Notes: generated from the letters alone by a model not told the origin. DNA of 64,000 bases from Lineus longissimus (GCF_910592395.1 NC_088311.1:21121695-21185694), one strand, 5' to 3'. Shown: positions 39,301-48,599, counted from the stretch's first letter. Numbers and translations: made by a program.

Positions 39301-41279
39301 TCCTTTATCAATCATGGACGCTAGCTATTAGATACTCTTTAGATACAATTAGGTTCACCAGATCTGATGAGAAGCAACTGAAATCATCACCAATTGGTCT
39401 GACTTATCCTCATCCTTGCTCATCCTCAACCATGAGTACAATGCCTTACATCAATGCCATTTAACATTCGAACTAAACAAGTGTTGAACACTCACTTTAT
39501 AACTTACATAATTCATCAAGAGGCATACTTAGAATTCCTTTTCAATCAATTTGCATTCAAATAAAGGAAAATATTGCCTATAACAGCTAGCCATGCAAAT
39601 TCTGCATAACACTGTAAAAACATGCAAGGATTGGAATCTCACTAACTCCATGTTCCGAAAAAGATCTGACTAATTTCATTAGCACTTAAGTAAGGTAAAG
39701 TGGTACAATTATGCCTAGTACACTTTTAGCCCCTTCTGTGCAGATGAAAGCTGGCAGTTCACATCTAAAATGCACACAACTTTACTTGTTCCACGGTTAT
39801 AAACTGTACCACTTTACCATTCATCTCATTATATAGAAAATTGAAAAAATCAAATTGGCTAGCATACTGAAATGAACAGTCAAATTTGAAAGACATCAAG
39901 CAATAGTATGAGACTGATAGTGGTTGTCAACCTACTGAAAGTAACACAACACGCTCTTTACCAAGAGGACTGCCCTGATTTGGACAAAAAATAACGTTAC
40001 TGACAGCACTTAGCAGCCTCACCACAAACTAGTGTAACATAAATCCTGATTTCAACCCATTTTTCACTTACCTAGCTGATAACAAAAATCGTACATTACG
40101 ATCTAGTTTCACGATGACGGACCCTGTGAGCTATGGATTATAGAAATACAGCTCCCCTGGCATCAAGCATTATGTGTTACACTGTACAGAGCAGTGCTGC
40201 TGCTTGAAATAGTAATCAACCAATAGAAAGGTGGTCCAAGCTGCCACCTTGAGGGCAGCTAAAAAACTGATTGTGAGCCTCGGCTTGGCATAGCTTTCAA
40301 TTAGTGAGGAGACAACTGAAGTGCATCACAAACAGACAATTGTCTAAAAACATCATTAGAATCCAGTTAGCATGGTTTGAGATGTTAGTTTGTTAGAGGG
40401 GGTCACACCATATTTGGTCAACAAAAAGGGACTCGGTGCTATCCAAACCACACCCTGGAGGGTCAGGCCATAATGTGTCAAATCAACGGTTCCGGGTCAT
40501 CTCGTATTCCAGAACGCCGAATCCTTCAATCATGCGTCTAGGAAAACAGCGCTCCGTTGCTTCAAAGATGAAGGAATACAGGATGACTCAGAACGTGGAT
40601 TTGGAACCTGGATTTTGATTCTCCAGGGTGAACAATTGACATGCAATTCTAACTCACTTGACGTAGTTTCAGTGCAACAAACTACAATGAGAGGAAATCA
40701 GACAATCTCAAACAATGTAAAGATGCAGGGATGTACATGTAATTGTAAATCAAGGCAACATTTAAGTTTCAGACATTAAGTTGGTTTAATGGAAAAAAAC
40801 CCAGAAATATGCCAATGCCATGCCTGACATACACAACAGACCAATCAACCACTTACTGTTTTATAAGATGAACTCACTAAAATAATCAAAAATAATTGCA
40901 AATTTTTTAACTACATGGACAACGATTAAAATCAGTTTTTTTCCCATTCACATTTAGAAGGAGTGACAACAAGGTTTGTTTGCATGATTCATATCAATTT
41001 TCACGGAGAACAATCAGTTTTACTATAAATTGGCAGATTTTTGTGAACGTTTTATTTGGCAGATTATGAAAATATTAGAAGCTACCAGAAGATACATATC
41101 ATGTATAATGCACCATCAACTATTTAAACATGTCTGCTTCTGATAAGAGAGGCTAATTTTTCAACGAAACAAAGGTTATGTACAAGTGAGTTGAGCCTAA
41201 CAATGCAAGGATCATCCATACTCACATGCTCAGATGATTCGGACACAATGCTTTCATGAGGTTGGCTTTCCATCTCCAT
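24021..41279 (-). CDS. EPB41: Protein 4.1 / coracle family FERM protein (at least 15 coding exons)
   Basis: Seen: exons at 41279-41226, 36400-36232, 35816-35630, 35167-34864, 34644-34543, 34363-34321, 33763-33643, 33458-33194, 32770-32520, 32214-32045, 31324-31295, 30925-30792, 29512-29336, 26630-26496 and 24377-24021, with an alternative first exon at 37885-37832. All borders are GT-AG and all phases join into one frame of about 833 codons. Order: acidic N-terminus, Lys/Glu repeat coiled coil, three-lobed FERM domain (about residues 225-500), FERM-adjacent domain, Ser-rich middle, 19-residue repeats. FERM motifs such as [28 protein letters not shown] and [17 protein letters not shown] are diagnostic. 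Family knowledge: links membrane proteins such as glycophorin C or neurexin IV to spectrin-actin; coracle acts at septate junctions. The terminal exon is not settled; a candidate acceptor lies at 23014. Three MITE copies and two SINEs lie in or beside its introns. Confidence 0.95.
25365..25500 (+). mobile_element. Decayed tRNA-derived SINE
   Basis: CAGTGGCATACTGGTTAAAG resembles an A box, GGGCTTGTAACTAGGAGGTC an anticodon arm, and AGGTTAGCATC a mutated B box; ATGTTTCAACACTGTTCTTG follows as a tRNA-unrelated body. Lies in an EPB41 intron. Confidence 0.5.
25751..25997 (-). mobile_element. tRNA-derived SINE, well preserved head
   Basis: On the minus strand the head GGCAGCGGTAGCGCGGTGG contains an A box, and the B box GGTTCGACTCCC is intact. 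The body ends with GCGCTTTGAGCGGCC, then TGCGCTATATAAGA and a short AT-rich tail of TTATTATCATTATC. This tail type is common in SINEs of marine animals. Not a functional tRNA gene: the acceptor stem does not close and unrelated sequence follows directly. Confidence 0.8.
26496..26630 (-). CDS. EPB41: EPB41 exon, basic/Pro-rich
   Basis: Acceptor ttctctcag, donor gttaat (weak), 135 nt, phase 0 both sides. Encodes [14 protein letters not shown] followed by [11 protein letters not shown]. Skippable in frame. No domain recognised. Confidence 0.65.
26814..26973. mobile_element. pogo/Tigger-like MITE, intact copy (160 bp)
   Basis: Terminal inverted repeats CAGTAGAACCTC / GAAGTTCTACTG are flanked by TA on both sides (26812-26813, 26974-26975). 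Inside, CGGACACCTCTCTATTAAGG recurs twice. TA target and CAGTAGAA-type ends fit the pogo/Tigger branch of Tc1/mariner. Lies in an EPB41 intron. Confidence 0.75.
26976..28999. other. EPB41 intron sequence
   Basis: AT-rich, no exon or element recognised between the MITE and the exon ending at 29336, apart from short runs. Confidence 0.4.
29336..29512 (-). CDS. EPB41: EPB41 exon, Ser/Pro/Tyr-rich
   Basis: Acceptor tgcaccag, donor gtctaa (weaker than consensus), 177 nt, phase 0 both sides, 59 codons with several Tyr and SSxPxY motifs ([15 protein letters not shown]). Could be alternatively spliced because its length is divisible by three. Confidence 0.65.
30792..30925 (-). CDS. EPB41: EPB41 exon after FA domain
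   Basis: Acceptor gttgtctag, donor gtaaga, 134 nt, phase 1 in, 0 out. Polar sequence with [11 protein letters not shown] and [15 protein letters not shown], no domain recognised. Confidence 0.8.
31295..31324 (-). CDS. EPB41: EPB41 30-nt microexon
   Basis: Flanked by cttgcag and gtactt; 30 nt with phase 1 in and phase 1 out, encoding [10 protein letters not shown] with split glycine codons. Its length is a multiple of three, so it can be skipped without frame change. No family match supports it, only the splice sites and phase. Confidence 0.6.
32045..32214 (-). CDS. EPB41: EPB41 exon: FERM-adjacent domain
   Basis: Acceptor ttatgcag, donor gtatgt, 170 nt. [17 protein letters not shown] matches the FERM-adjacent (FA) motif [11 protein letters not shown]. 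Ser/Arg sites such as RKSRS are candidate phosphorylation sites, as known for FA domains. Confidence 0.95.
32520..32770 (-). CDS. EPB41: EPB41 exon: FERM F3 (PH-like) lobe
   Basis: Acceptor tgttttag, donor gtaagg, 251 nt. [37 protein letters not shown] and [14 protein letters not shown] define the FERM C lobe. Confidence 0.97.
32883..33050. repeat. Intronic duplicated segment, copy 1
   Basis: About 160 bp starting ACAAAGTTGGTAGCCCTGAA and ending GAGACATTAGGTACAAA; about 90% alike to 33777-33938 in the same orientation. Confidence 0.85.
33194..33458 (-). CDS. EPB41: EPB41 exon: FERM F2 lobe core
   Basis: Acceptor ctttgtag, donor gtaagt, 265 nt. [40 protein letters not shown] and [12 protein letters not shown] are near-identical to vertebrate 4.1R and fly coracle. 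Confidence 0.97.
33643..33763 (-). CDS. EPB41: EPB41 exon: FERM F2 lobe start
   Basis: Acceptor ctttccag, donor gtaagt, 121 nt. [25 protein letters not shown] match the F1/F2 junction of protein 4.1. Confidence 0.95.
33777..33938. repeat. Intronic duplicated segment, copy 2
   Basis: Starts CAAAGTTGGTAGTCCTGAGA and ends AGACATTAGGTACAAA. Lies directly upstream (minus sense) of the acceptor of the exon at 33763. Confidence 0.85.
34321..34363 (-). CDS. EPB41: EPB41 small exon: FERM F1 end (FWLDPEKKI)
   Basis: 43-nt exon, acceptor ttttcag, donor gtgagt, phase 0 in and 1 out. [14 protein letters not shown] is the conserved WLDxxKxI motif of 4.1 FERM domains. Confidence 0.93.
34543..34644 (-). 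CDS. EPB41: EPB41 exon: FERM F1 lobe
   Basis: Acceptor attccag, donor gtaggt, 102 nt, phase 0 both sides. Contains [21 protein letters not shown], the classic FERM N-terminal motif. Confidence 0.95.
34718..34829. mobile_element. Truncated copy of the pogo/Tigger-like MITE
   Basis: Matches the second half of the 26814 copy (GAATTCGACCTCTGTAATCA, then AATAGAGAGGATCTACTG) and keeps the right end and TA. The left end is missing. It ends about 34 bp from the EPB41 splice donor at 34863. Confidence 0.65.
34864..35167 (-). CDS. EPB41: EPB41 exon: EEKAR repeats and start of FERM F1 lobe
   Basis: Acceptor tatacag, donor gtatgt, 304 nt. Three consecutive EKEEKARxAK-type repeats predict a single long charged helix. 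A Lys/Pro stretch follows, then the first FERM beta strand ([14 protein letters not shown]). Confidence 0.93.
35630..35816 (-). CDS. EPB41: EPB41 exon: acidic to Lys/Glu repeat transition
   Basis: Acceptor gttgtag, donor gtatgc, 187 nt. Starts with [14 protein letters not shown] and [11 protein letters not shown], then turns into Ala/Lys/Glu repeats ([20 protein letters not shown]) that continue in the next exon; the codon AG|G spans the intron. Confidence 0.88.
36232..36400 (-). CDS. EPB41: EPB41 exon: acidic N-terminal region
   Basis: Acceptor cattacag, donor gtaagt, 169 nt, phase 0 in and phase 1 out. Rich in Asp/Glu/Ser, with a run [14 protein letters not shown]. Probably unstructured headpiece. 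Confidence 0.85.
37832..37885 (-). CDS. EPB41: EPB41 alternative first coding exon B
   Basis: ATG at 37885, 18 codons ([18 protein letters not shown]), then donor gtagga, phase 0, so it can splice to 36400 in frame. No acceptor is needed if it is a true first exon with its own promoter. Multiple first exons are a known feature of vertebrate 4.1 genes. Confidence 0.6.
38976..39149. mobile_element. Decayed copy of the pogo/Tigger-like MITE, inverted
   Basis: Begins CAGAACCTCTCTAAAG and ends GGGGAGGTTCCTCTG with TA neighbours; internal AGAGAGGTCAAATTGAATGG and TGGTGTCCTTAATAGCGAGG are reverse complements of parts of the 26814 copy. Confidence 0.65.
39694..39818. repeat. Short inverted-repeat unit of 125 bp
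   Basis: GGTAAAGTGGTACA at the left end is mirrored by TGTACCACTTTACC at the right end. No coding content; may be a small non-autonomous element or a local palindrome. Confidence 0.5.
41226..41279 (-). CDS. EPB41: EPB41 first coding exon, alternative A
   Basis: Acceptor tttctacag at 41286, ATG at 41279 in good context (ATCAAAATGG), 18 codons ending at donor gtgagt, phase 0. It encodes [18 protein letters not shown]. No stop separates the ATG from the acceptor, so an upstream exon may be non-coding or coding. Phase joins correctly to 36400. Confidence 0.75.
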
Positions 41280-42230
41280 TTTGATCTGTAGAAAAAGAAA
41301 ACAAAAGTTTATTTTGTAATCTTATTTTGTGTTATTCGATAATCTATGGTACCAAGGTATCAAAACTCAACATCCAACTATAATTTCTTTGCAACAAACA
41401 AGTTCATGCGCTCATAGACAATCTTACGTGGTAGAATAAAGTTTATACAATGCTTTTTTTTGGGACAGGAATTTTGCATTTGGGATACCATGCTTATTGG
41501 TGTGTACTCAGCTACTAAACTACTTATTCCAATAATTTCTCAGGTTTTGACAGATGGGCTTTTGTTTTTTTCGCAGACTTCAAAAAATTAATCACTTAAA
41601 TCTTACATCAGAAGATATCACACCCAAAGACAATCTAATTGAAAATGAGAACTAACTGGGCCTATTTTCAAATCAGGAAATTAGTTCGAATCTGTATGCA
41701 TTGCTTACATTAATCAAGGGTCCCATGTAGATCAGTGTATAGTTCATTTCCCCACCTGTTTGTCATCAGTATGAGAAATACTTCAAACGAGGTCAGTCGG
41801 GCAACCAATAACAAATGGCCAAGTACATACCATATCATATGCATTATATACCATACACTAGTAATGTAAATATAGATGTGATAACCTGCTAATAATATAT
41901 ATATATTGTTGTGTATACATAACACAAATATTAATAATAATTGATATACATACATGCCCTCAAAACCAACCAGACTGCAATGGAATGCTTATCAACAACC
42001 GTTTTCATCTAAGTATCTTACAATTTTGCCAAAAATAAACAAGGAGTGGTTTTTACTATACTGTACCTTTCACAACAGAAACAATTTTTAAGAGACTGTT
42101 TTAGGTGTAAATGTCCTTCAAACTCCCCCCAAGTCATGATTGACGTTGTGGTCAGAATGAATTTTTGAATGGATTGATATGGTACGACAGGATGTCAAGA
42201 TGGACGATTTGAAGAAGTTTGTTTGCGCGC

Positions 42231-42730
42231 TGACCAGGGGTCCACCTAAGGTGCGTCCGACACTCTGTTTGCGCGTCCGGAAGAGAAAGCGCGCGTCCGG
42301 AACAATTTCCTATGTCAATATGAACTTATTGTTGCATTAGATGGCTTAAATAGCATTTTAATTCCATGTAGAGAAAATAAAATTGAAAAAAATATTTTTG
42401 GTGACTTTGTATTTTACAATTTTCAGCGAGGTGGTTAATTGCTAATGCCATACTCATATCCCAACTTCCTTACGTGCCTTCTCCTGTTGTGGTCGTCTAA
42501 GTCGGTATGAGTTTGTCTTTGCGTGCCGTGGGATAAGGGGCAATTGTAAAATACAAAGTCACCAAGGAGATTTTTTCCAATTTTATTTTCTCTACATGAA
42601 ATTAAAATGCTATTTAAGCCATCTAATGCAACATTAGGTTCATATTTACATGGGAAATTGTTCCGGACGCGCACTTTCTCTTCCGGACGCACAAATTGTT
42701 CCGGACGCGCATTAGGTAGACCGCTGACCA
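42231..42730. mobile_element. Foldback element with about 190-bp arms
   Basis: Left arm 42231-42423 and right arm 42541-42730 are reverse complements, sharing CATTAGATGGCTTAAATAGC, GTAGAGAAAATAAAATTG and GGTGACTTTGTATTTTACAA; the loop is about 117 bp. Each arm carries several copies of GCGTCCGGA near its outer end. No coding capacity. It fits a non-autonomous DNA transposon with long inverted repeats. Confidence 0.8.
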
Positions 42731-43509
42731 GTCATGCGCTTCCCCCTGAACAAAGGGTTACATTGGCTAGGCCTTCCGACAACTAAGTGTGCGCATTTGT
42801 TTTCTTTTGGTCCTGGTTCTGTCTTTGTCTCCAAGTTCCACGGTACGATTTGGAGAGAAACTTTAGAAAAGACAGCAGGGCGGGGTTGGCCTACAAGTTA
42901 CTCTCCTGTGGTTGGAAGTGTGTACTGCACTGGATCAATTCAATGTGGGCGTGATGGTCAGTGTAGCACCAGCATTAACCAGAACTGCACACCATACCAG
43001 TCTGCTGAATACTATATTTACACAGATTACATAAATTACACGTCAACCACCTATCCCAAACACAAACCTGAAACCAAGCACCAACACTACCGAGCAGTTT
43101 GAAATGATACGAGAATGAGACAAAAAAATAGGTCACCAACTTGACCCGTTTTTTATCGCATAATTTCACCAAGATTCAAATATAGAATTATGACAAGAAT
43201 AATGGCAAGATGTGAAGAAATGTCTCATGTACCTTTCTATGCTATAATGTGGTTACGATCTGGCACAGAAGTGGTAAAATTTGGATGAAATAGAAGACCA
43301 CTACACTTGTTTTGTGACCTACATACCAGTGTACGTTATCAGTGTGCATTATATGTGCTTATTTCAAGAGTAGGTTTTCGTCGTTATTCGGTAAACGGTG
43401 TCATCCGCGTTACCCGTGATGTTTAGTTAGCTTGCCTTTCAACAGAGAGCAGCACCCCCTAGTCACATGTTTGTCGGGTCACTGTAAAAACGGCCAGGGA
43501 CAACCACGA

Positions 43510-44575
43510 CTAATATGTAAAGTCAAGAACTTAGTCAGCCCCCCTTTAGGTCGGGGGAGCTCCCCCGAACCCCCCTACGAGCATATGTTAAGTGCAAGCT
43601 CTAACAACTACAGCTGTTACAATGGGGGGACACCCCCAAACCCCCCTCCGTCGACATAGGTTTTTACCAGTGCGTTGGGGGGAAGCTCCCCCCCAAACCC
43701 CCCCCGGTGGACAGTCAACTAGCCCTTCTGTGTCATACTGCTGGAGGGGGGGTGCGATGGGACCATCCATATAGTTCCTTCCGACACATTTTTGTTTTGG
43801 TAATGTAATACATTGTGATTGACCTTATTCACGGGAATCGGGCGTTTCCAGTGATATACGACACAAATGGGTTGTCCTCATGCATTCACTTTCGAAAGGC
43901 ATTTTAAAATAGATGTTACGTCCTGTTAATGGGGCACGTCATCATCGCGTACATTTGGGAAAAACTCCCTAACGAGACCGGAGCAGACGGCTGAAAGTAG
44001 TTTAATTATTGGCCGCTAGGGTACAGAATGTACGTCGCTCACCCGAATTTTTCACGCAACTATAGCTAAATAGAGCTAGTTCTAGTTTGTGATTCAATTT
44101 GATACTTCAGATTTGGGCAGAAGACCAATATAACTTAGTCGTCAGTGTGGTTTTAAGCTGGAAAAACGTATTTGTTTTTCTTAAAGTGCCTTTTTTGGAC
44201 GGGTGTGTGCGATTGTTTTGTTTTTATGTCACGTGACCTCGATCATGTCGACACAAAATTGAAATAAACCACCCTTTTCCGTCATTATTTAGGACGGATA
44301 TTTCTCTGATAAAAATATTAATATAATTGGCCAATTTCTTAGGCATATGATGTAGCGAATTCCCATGAAGATTTAAGTTAATTTCAACCAATGGGATAGC
44401 AACCACCACCGGAAGATCGCGGAGAAATCGGTAAACTCAACGGAGTTAATTCAGAAAAATACCAAAAAAAATTGTTTGTAGGATATACAATATTTACTCT
44501 CTTTATTTCTCATCAAATCAGTATATACTCCCACACACACGTGTATCTTAAGAGCCCCTCCTAAAGGGGGTCTTA
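43510..44575. repeat. About 1-kb repeat, copy 1 of a tandem pair
   Basis: Starts CTAATATGTAAAGTCAAG followed by a C-rich/G-rich hairpin (CCCCCCTTTAGGTCGGGGGA) and ends with AAGAGCCCCTCCTAAAGGGG. Shares with copy 2 TTCACGGGAATCGGGCGTTT, CTCCCTAACGAGACCGGAGC and GTCACGTGACCTCGA. No ORF of note; probably a non-autonomous mobile element or satellite unit. Confidence 0.85.
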
Positions 44576-44660
44576 ATAAGTTTGGTGGTACCCCCGGGTC
44601 ATCTTGAGGAACCGCTTCCTATACTGAAAAGTATACTTGGTCAGGGAAGACTCATCACAA

Positions 44661-45615
44661 CTAATATGTAAAGTCAAGGACTTGGCGAGCCCCCCTTTAG
44701 GTCGGGGGAGCACCCCCGAACCCCCCTACGATAGCGTAACGTTTTTACCCAGTACAATGGAGGGGAAACCCCCCCCCCCCCCCCAACCCCCCATGTTGAG
44801 ACCATCCATAGTTCCTTCCGACACATTTTTGTTTTGGTACGGTAATGTAATACATTGTGATTGTCCTTATTCACGGGAATCGGGCGTTTCCAGTGATATA
44901 CGACACTTAAATGGATTGTCCTCGTGCACTCACTTTGGAAACGCATTTTAAAATAGATGTTACGTCCTGTTAATGGGGCACGTCATCATCGCGTACATAT
45001 GGGAAAAACTCCCTAACGAGACCGGAGCAGACGGCTGAAAGTAGTTTATTTATTGGCCGCTAGGGTGCAGTATGTCTCTCTTCCGAATTTTTCACGCAAC
45101 TTTTGCTAAATAGAGCTAGTTCTAGTTTGTGATTCATTTTGATACTTCAGATTTGGGTAGTAGACCAAAATAACTTAGTCGTCAGTGTGGTTTTAAGCAG
45201 GAAAAACGTATTTGTTTTTCTTAAAGTGCCTTTTTTGGACGGCGGTGTGCGATTGTTTTGTTTATGTCACGTGACCTCGACCATGTCGACACAAAATTGA
45301 AATAAACCCTTTTCTGTCATTATTTAGGACGGATATTTCTCTAATAAAAATATCAATATAATTGGCCAATTTCTTAGGCATATGTAGCGAATTCCCATGA
45401 AGATTTAAATTAGATGTTCTCGTAACCTGTTACAACTGGTATGATTTATAATTCAGCGCTACAACTGGTCTGATTTATTTATCAGCGCCATTTTGAAAAA
45501 CCAAAAAAAATTGTTTGTTGGATATACAATATTTACTCTCTTTATTTCACTTCATTTACATTATATACTCCCGCACACACGTGTATCTTAAGAGCCCCTC
45601 CTAAAGGGGGTCTTA
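44661..45615. repeat. About 1-kb repeat, copy 2 of a tandem pair
   Basis: Same orientation as copy 1, with the same start and end blocks, about 90-95% alike over most of its length. Differs by a long C-run (44768-44784), a deletion after the C-rich start, and a replaced block near 45412-45490 holding a two-copy ACAACTGGT repeat. Confidence 0.85.
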
Positions 45616-47400
45616 TCATAACTCTCCGAGCAGATAGAAGGACATTCGTAACACGATTGGACAATTCAAGGGATCAGGTCATTTTGATACTCATTTTGAT
45701 ATTTTTGCCAAAGGCCCTGACCCTTTTCCTTTGATTGAGCTAACTTCTCTCTGACATGCATGAGCTGGACGTTGTTCCAGTACATGCATTATAATATCTG
45801 ACTTAGCTAGCATCTCACAATTTTCTGGAAGGCATTCACAGCCTTGTCTCTCCCACAGCAGTCATCTGAGCGGGTGGCGAATTTTTTTCCCTGAACCTTT
45901 CGGGCAGCAGTGTACATTTGTACACAGGTTCTCAGCCAATCAGAATCCGATAAATCTGAAGAAAGCACCACATTGTCTAGTGAAGTGCGCAAAACAATCA
46001 GTCTTGAAAAAACACATTGCACGAAATGATAAATTTTGACTACTGTATGCAAAACAGCAGGGATGGCTATTCTACTTGTGTCATTTGAACCCCTTTTGCT
46101 TGTATAGTTTTGTTTGTATTTTATACTGTGTAGTAGAACTTGCCATTATATCAATAGATATTTCTGTAAAATAATGCTTCAAATAACGCTGTTCTCAGCA
46201 TACAGTATCAAAATATACTGGAGGAAGACCATTCACATGAGGCAGTATCGAAAGACAAGTCTCATTGCAGAGAAACATATTCATACTGGAGGAAGACCAT
46301 TCACATGAGACAAGTCTCATTGTATATTCATACTCAATATGATATCTGAAGGACTATCCCTTGGATCTTGGAGATGGGCTATTGTTATTGTCCTTTCTGT
46401 AGGTAGGCCTGTCACTGAGCCATCTATAGCGGATGTGAAAAGAACCGTATTTATCACAGTGTGATACATGATTGGGTGGGATCTTTCGGCCAATGAGACA
46501 GTTAGTCCACTATCTCTTCTGGATGTGCCCTCCCCTTCATAGCTCGCCATGTTGCCAGAGTTTACCAAGTCTTTGCTGGATGTGCCATACCCCTTCACTA
46601 GGCGTACTCTGTCTGATCTAGATGTGTACTCTCCCAACGCAGTGCACCGTGTTCTACAGGGTGGACCTTGTCTCCACCCTTAGGAAAAATGTGTCTCATT
46701 TTCACATGGTGAATATCAGTCCTAAGGTCTCCTCCTTTTTTGTGAAGGATGGATATACGCACAACGACGGTGGATCGGCACGCAGAACACCGGACCTGAA
46801 GAGACAGCATATACTGCAACAACCATACCATAACATGCTGTCACAACCGGACCTGATAGACAGGAGATGCTGGCACAATCAGACCTGATGAGATTGCAGA
46901 TGCAACCACAACCAGACCTTGATCATGAAAATCGGATAAATTTGTATGTGTCAAATTGACCAACTTCTGTCTGTTAGTCACACATCCTCCGAAGACAGTC
47001 ACAACCCTGGAGGAGACACTACAACTTGTATTTTGCTTCATCATTACATGACCGGAGACTGACTTACAGATTACCAGCTCAAAGTCAGCAAGTAGGATCT
47101 GATATATTGAACCATTTAACACTCAATATAAGGACATGGTCGATCGAAATTCTCCGTCTCATCCTAAATAAATAATTAGCAGTCTGAAATCACTGGGGTA
47201 CATTGGTACAATTTTGTGACAAGAATGACTCATCCCATATCCTCCAGTTTCTTTCATAACTGATGACTAAACTGTTGCAATACTTAGCTCCGGACTGACT
47301 ACACCCCCTGATAAACAAGCATATAAAATATCATTATATCTTAAGAAATTTTGGATGTCACCCCGTAGGTCCTTGAGATATAATTCAGAGAAACTTTCAA
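45616..47400. other. Mixed region, no confident gene
   Basis: Holds the possible zinc-finger remnant, a weak minus-strand exon candidate (about 45970-45830: acceptor tttcttcag, DSDWLRTCVQMYTAARKVQG, possible donor gtgaga) and degenerate short repeats at 46500-46910 (GGATGTGCC..CCCCTTC; CAACCGGACCTGAT). None can be joined into a gene. Confidence 0.3.
46190..46308 (+). pseudogene. Possible C2H2 zinc-finger gene remnant
   Basis: The plus frame contains SLIAEKHIHTGGRPFT followed by a stop, recalling the H..IHTGE+PF linker of tandem C2H2 fingers. The DNA TACTGGAGGAAGACCATTCA occurs twice about 58 bp apart, as expected for neighbouring finger linkers, but the Cys pairs are lost. Confidence 0.3.
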
Positions 47401-47879
47401 TTCAGGGATGAATGAAACGCAAGCGCACGGGGGCGTGGTCAGTAAGGTCGTAACCTGGCAATAATCCATAACGTCACGTGAATTTCGTCACTTATTTTCA
47501 CTTTCTTGAGTTTGTGCGGTAGATTTGTCAATAAGTGCACTTTCTCCTCCAATTTAAAAGGCATAATCAATGGTCCAGAGCCTAAACATATCTAAATACT
47601 GGACATTTTGATTAAGACGACATTAAAATGTTTATGCAGCCGCTGAATCAGCTGTTCTATTGTTGTGTATGACGTCAAGGTGTCCGCCCTGAAAGGTCCA
47701 AAACTGTCAATCAAACACCATATTTGGAAACAAGCAAGCCGATGATTGGTCGAAACACTTGATTGACTGGCAAACGCAATTTACGGGCACGCATATCAAC
47801 AACACCTTCAGCAGGGATAATACGCCATTGCTTGAAAGAGTTCTATTTCCGTGGTCAAGAAGAGACAAAATTGATGCTG

Positions 47880-48098
47880 TAAAGTGTTAATACGCCCAAA
47901 ACCTTTCACCAGGAGATTAAACAATTGTTCATTGTTTAGATTGTCAAGTTTCAATGCAATTGATGGCCAAATGGTTGTGTATTTCGGGAATAGAATAACA
48001 TGACGATGGTGAGTCTTTGATCGTCGATCATCGATTTTTAGGATTTTGGCGGATTGTCCGTTTGTTTGCATGTCGATTTCATCCGCATCAGGCTGCAC
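47880..48098 (-). CDS. Possible first exon of a minus-strand gene (weak)
   Basis: An ATG at 48098 opens a 96-codon frame with balanced composition (MQPDADEIDMQTNGQSAKIL, then SIALKLDNLNNEQLF) next to the CpG-bearing promoter candidate. A possible donor gtgaaa lies after NLL near 47910. No family match. It could be a divergent gene, a 5' exon of a longer EPB41 transcript, or chance. Confidence 0.22.
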
Positions 48099-48149
48099 AA
48101 TGTAACCACAATGGTGTGTATTGAATGATTGTTGTAAACTTTCATTATC

Positions 48150-48560
48150 TTTAGCTCATTTTTAGTTGTTTTGTTTCCCTTATCTCGCTGTCAGTGATCC
48201 AAGTAAACGGATTTCTTGGCGAGCAAGTTGTCGGCGGCGTGCATTGCGAATGCATTGCCAAGATTCCGACGTTTCCAAAATGGCGGCGGCTCAACTATGA
48301 TGAAGGTCATTTCACACTACTACTACTAGTCAGTAGGCCACACCATTCAGTGTGCAGCAGATGATTAAGTGTCAATGTTGAGGGTCTGTGGTGCTGCTCC
48401 AGCATCCAGCCAGACACCAACCACCCTGGGGCTACCTGCTGATGAGAAGAGTGGACCTATAATAATAGTAATAGTTCGCAGCCTAGGGCCTATAGCCCGC
48501 CCTTAGCTAATGCCCTAGATTATTTTTGATTAAAACATGGCGATGGCCGGCCGCGCCAGG
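48150..48560. promoter_or_regulatory. CpG-bearing promoter candidate with YY1/TISU-like element
   Basis: CpG density is higher than in the surroundings (GGCGAGCAAGTTGTCGGCGG, GGCCGGCCGCGCC). CAAAATGGCGGC at 48276-48287 differs from the YY1/TISU consensus (SAASATGGCGGC) at one position. The ATG inside would open a six-codon frame only. NFI lies downstream on the plus strand, so this is a plausible but unproven NFI or bidirectional promoter. Confidence 0.35.
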
Positions 48561-48599
48561 TTGTGGTGGTGGTGCCTGACAGTGACAGCATGGGAGCAT

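Noticed and set aside
42734-43102. 122-codon plus-strand ORF
   Set aside because: No splice sites, repeats or family resemblance; it begins beside a foldback element and looks like chance.
44674-44946. Gly/Pro-rich ORFs on both strands
   Set aside because: They arise from C- and G-runs at the start of the repeated element.
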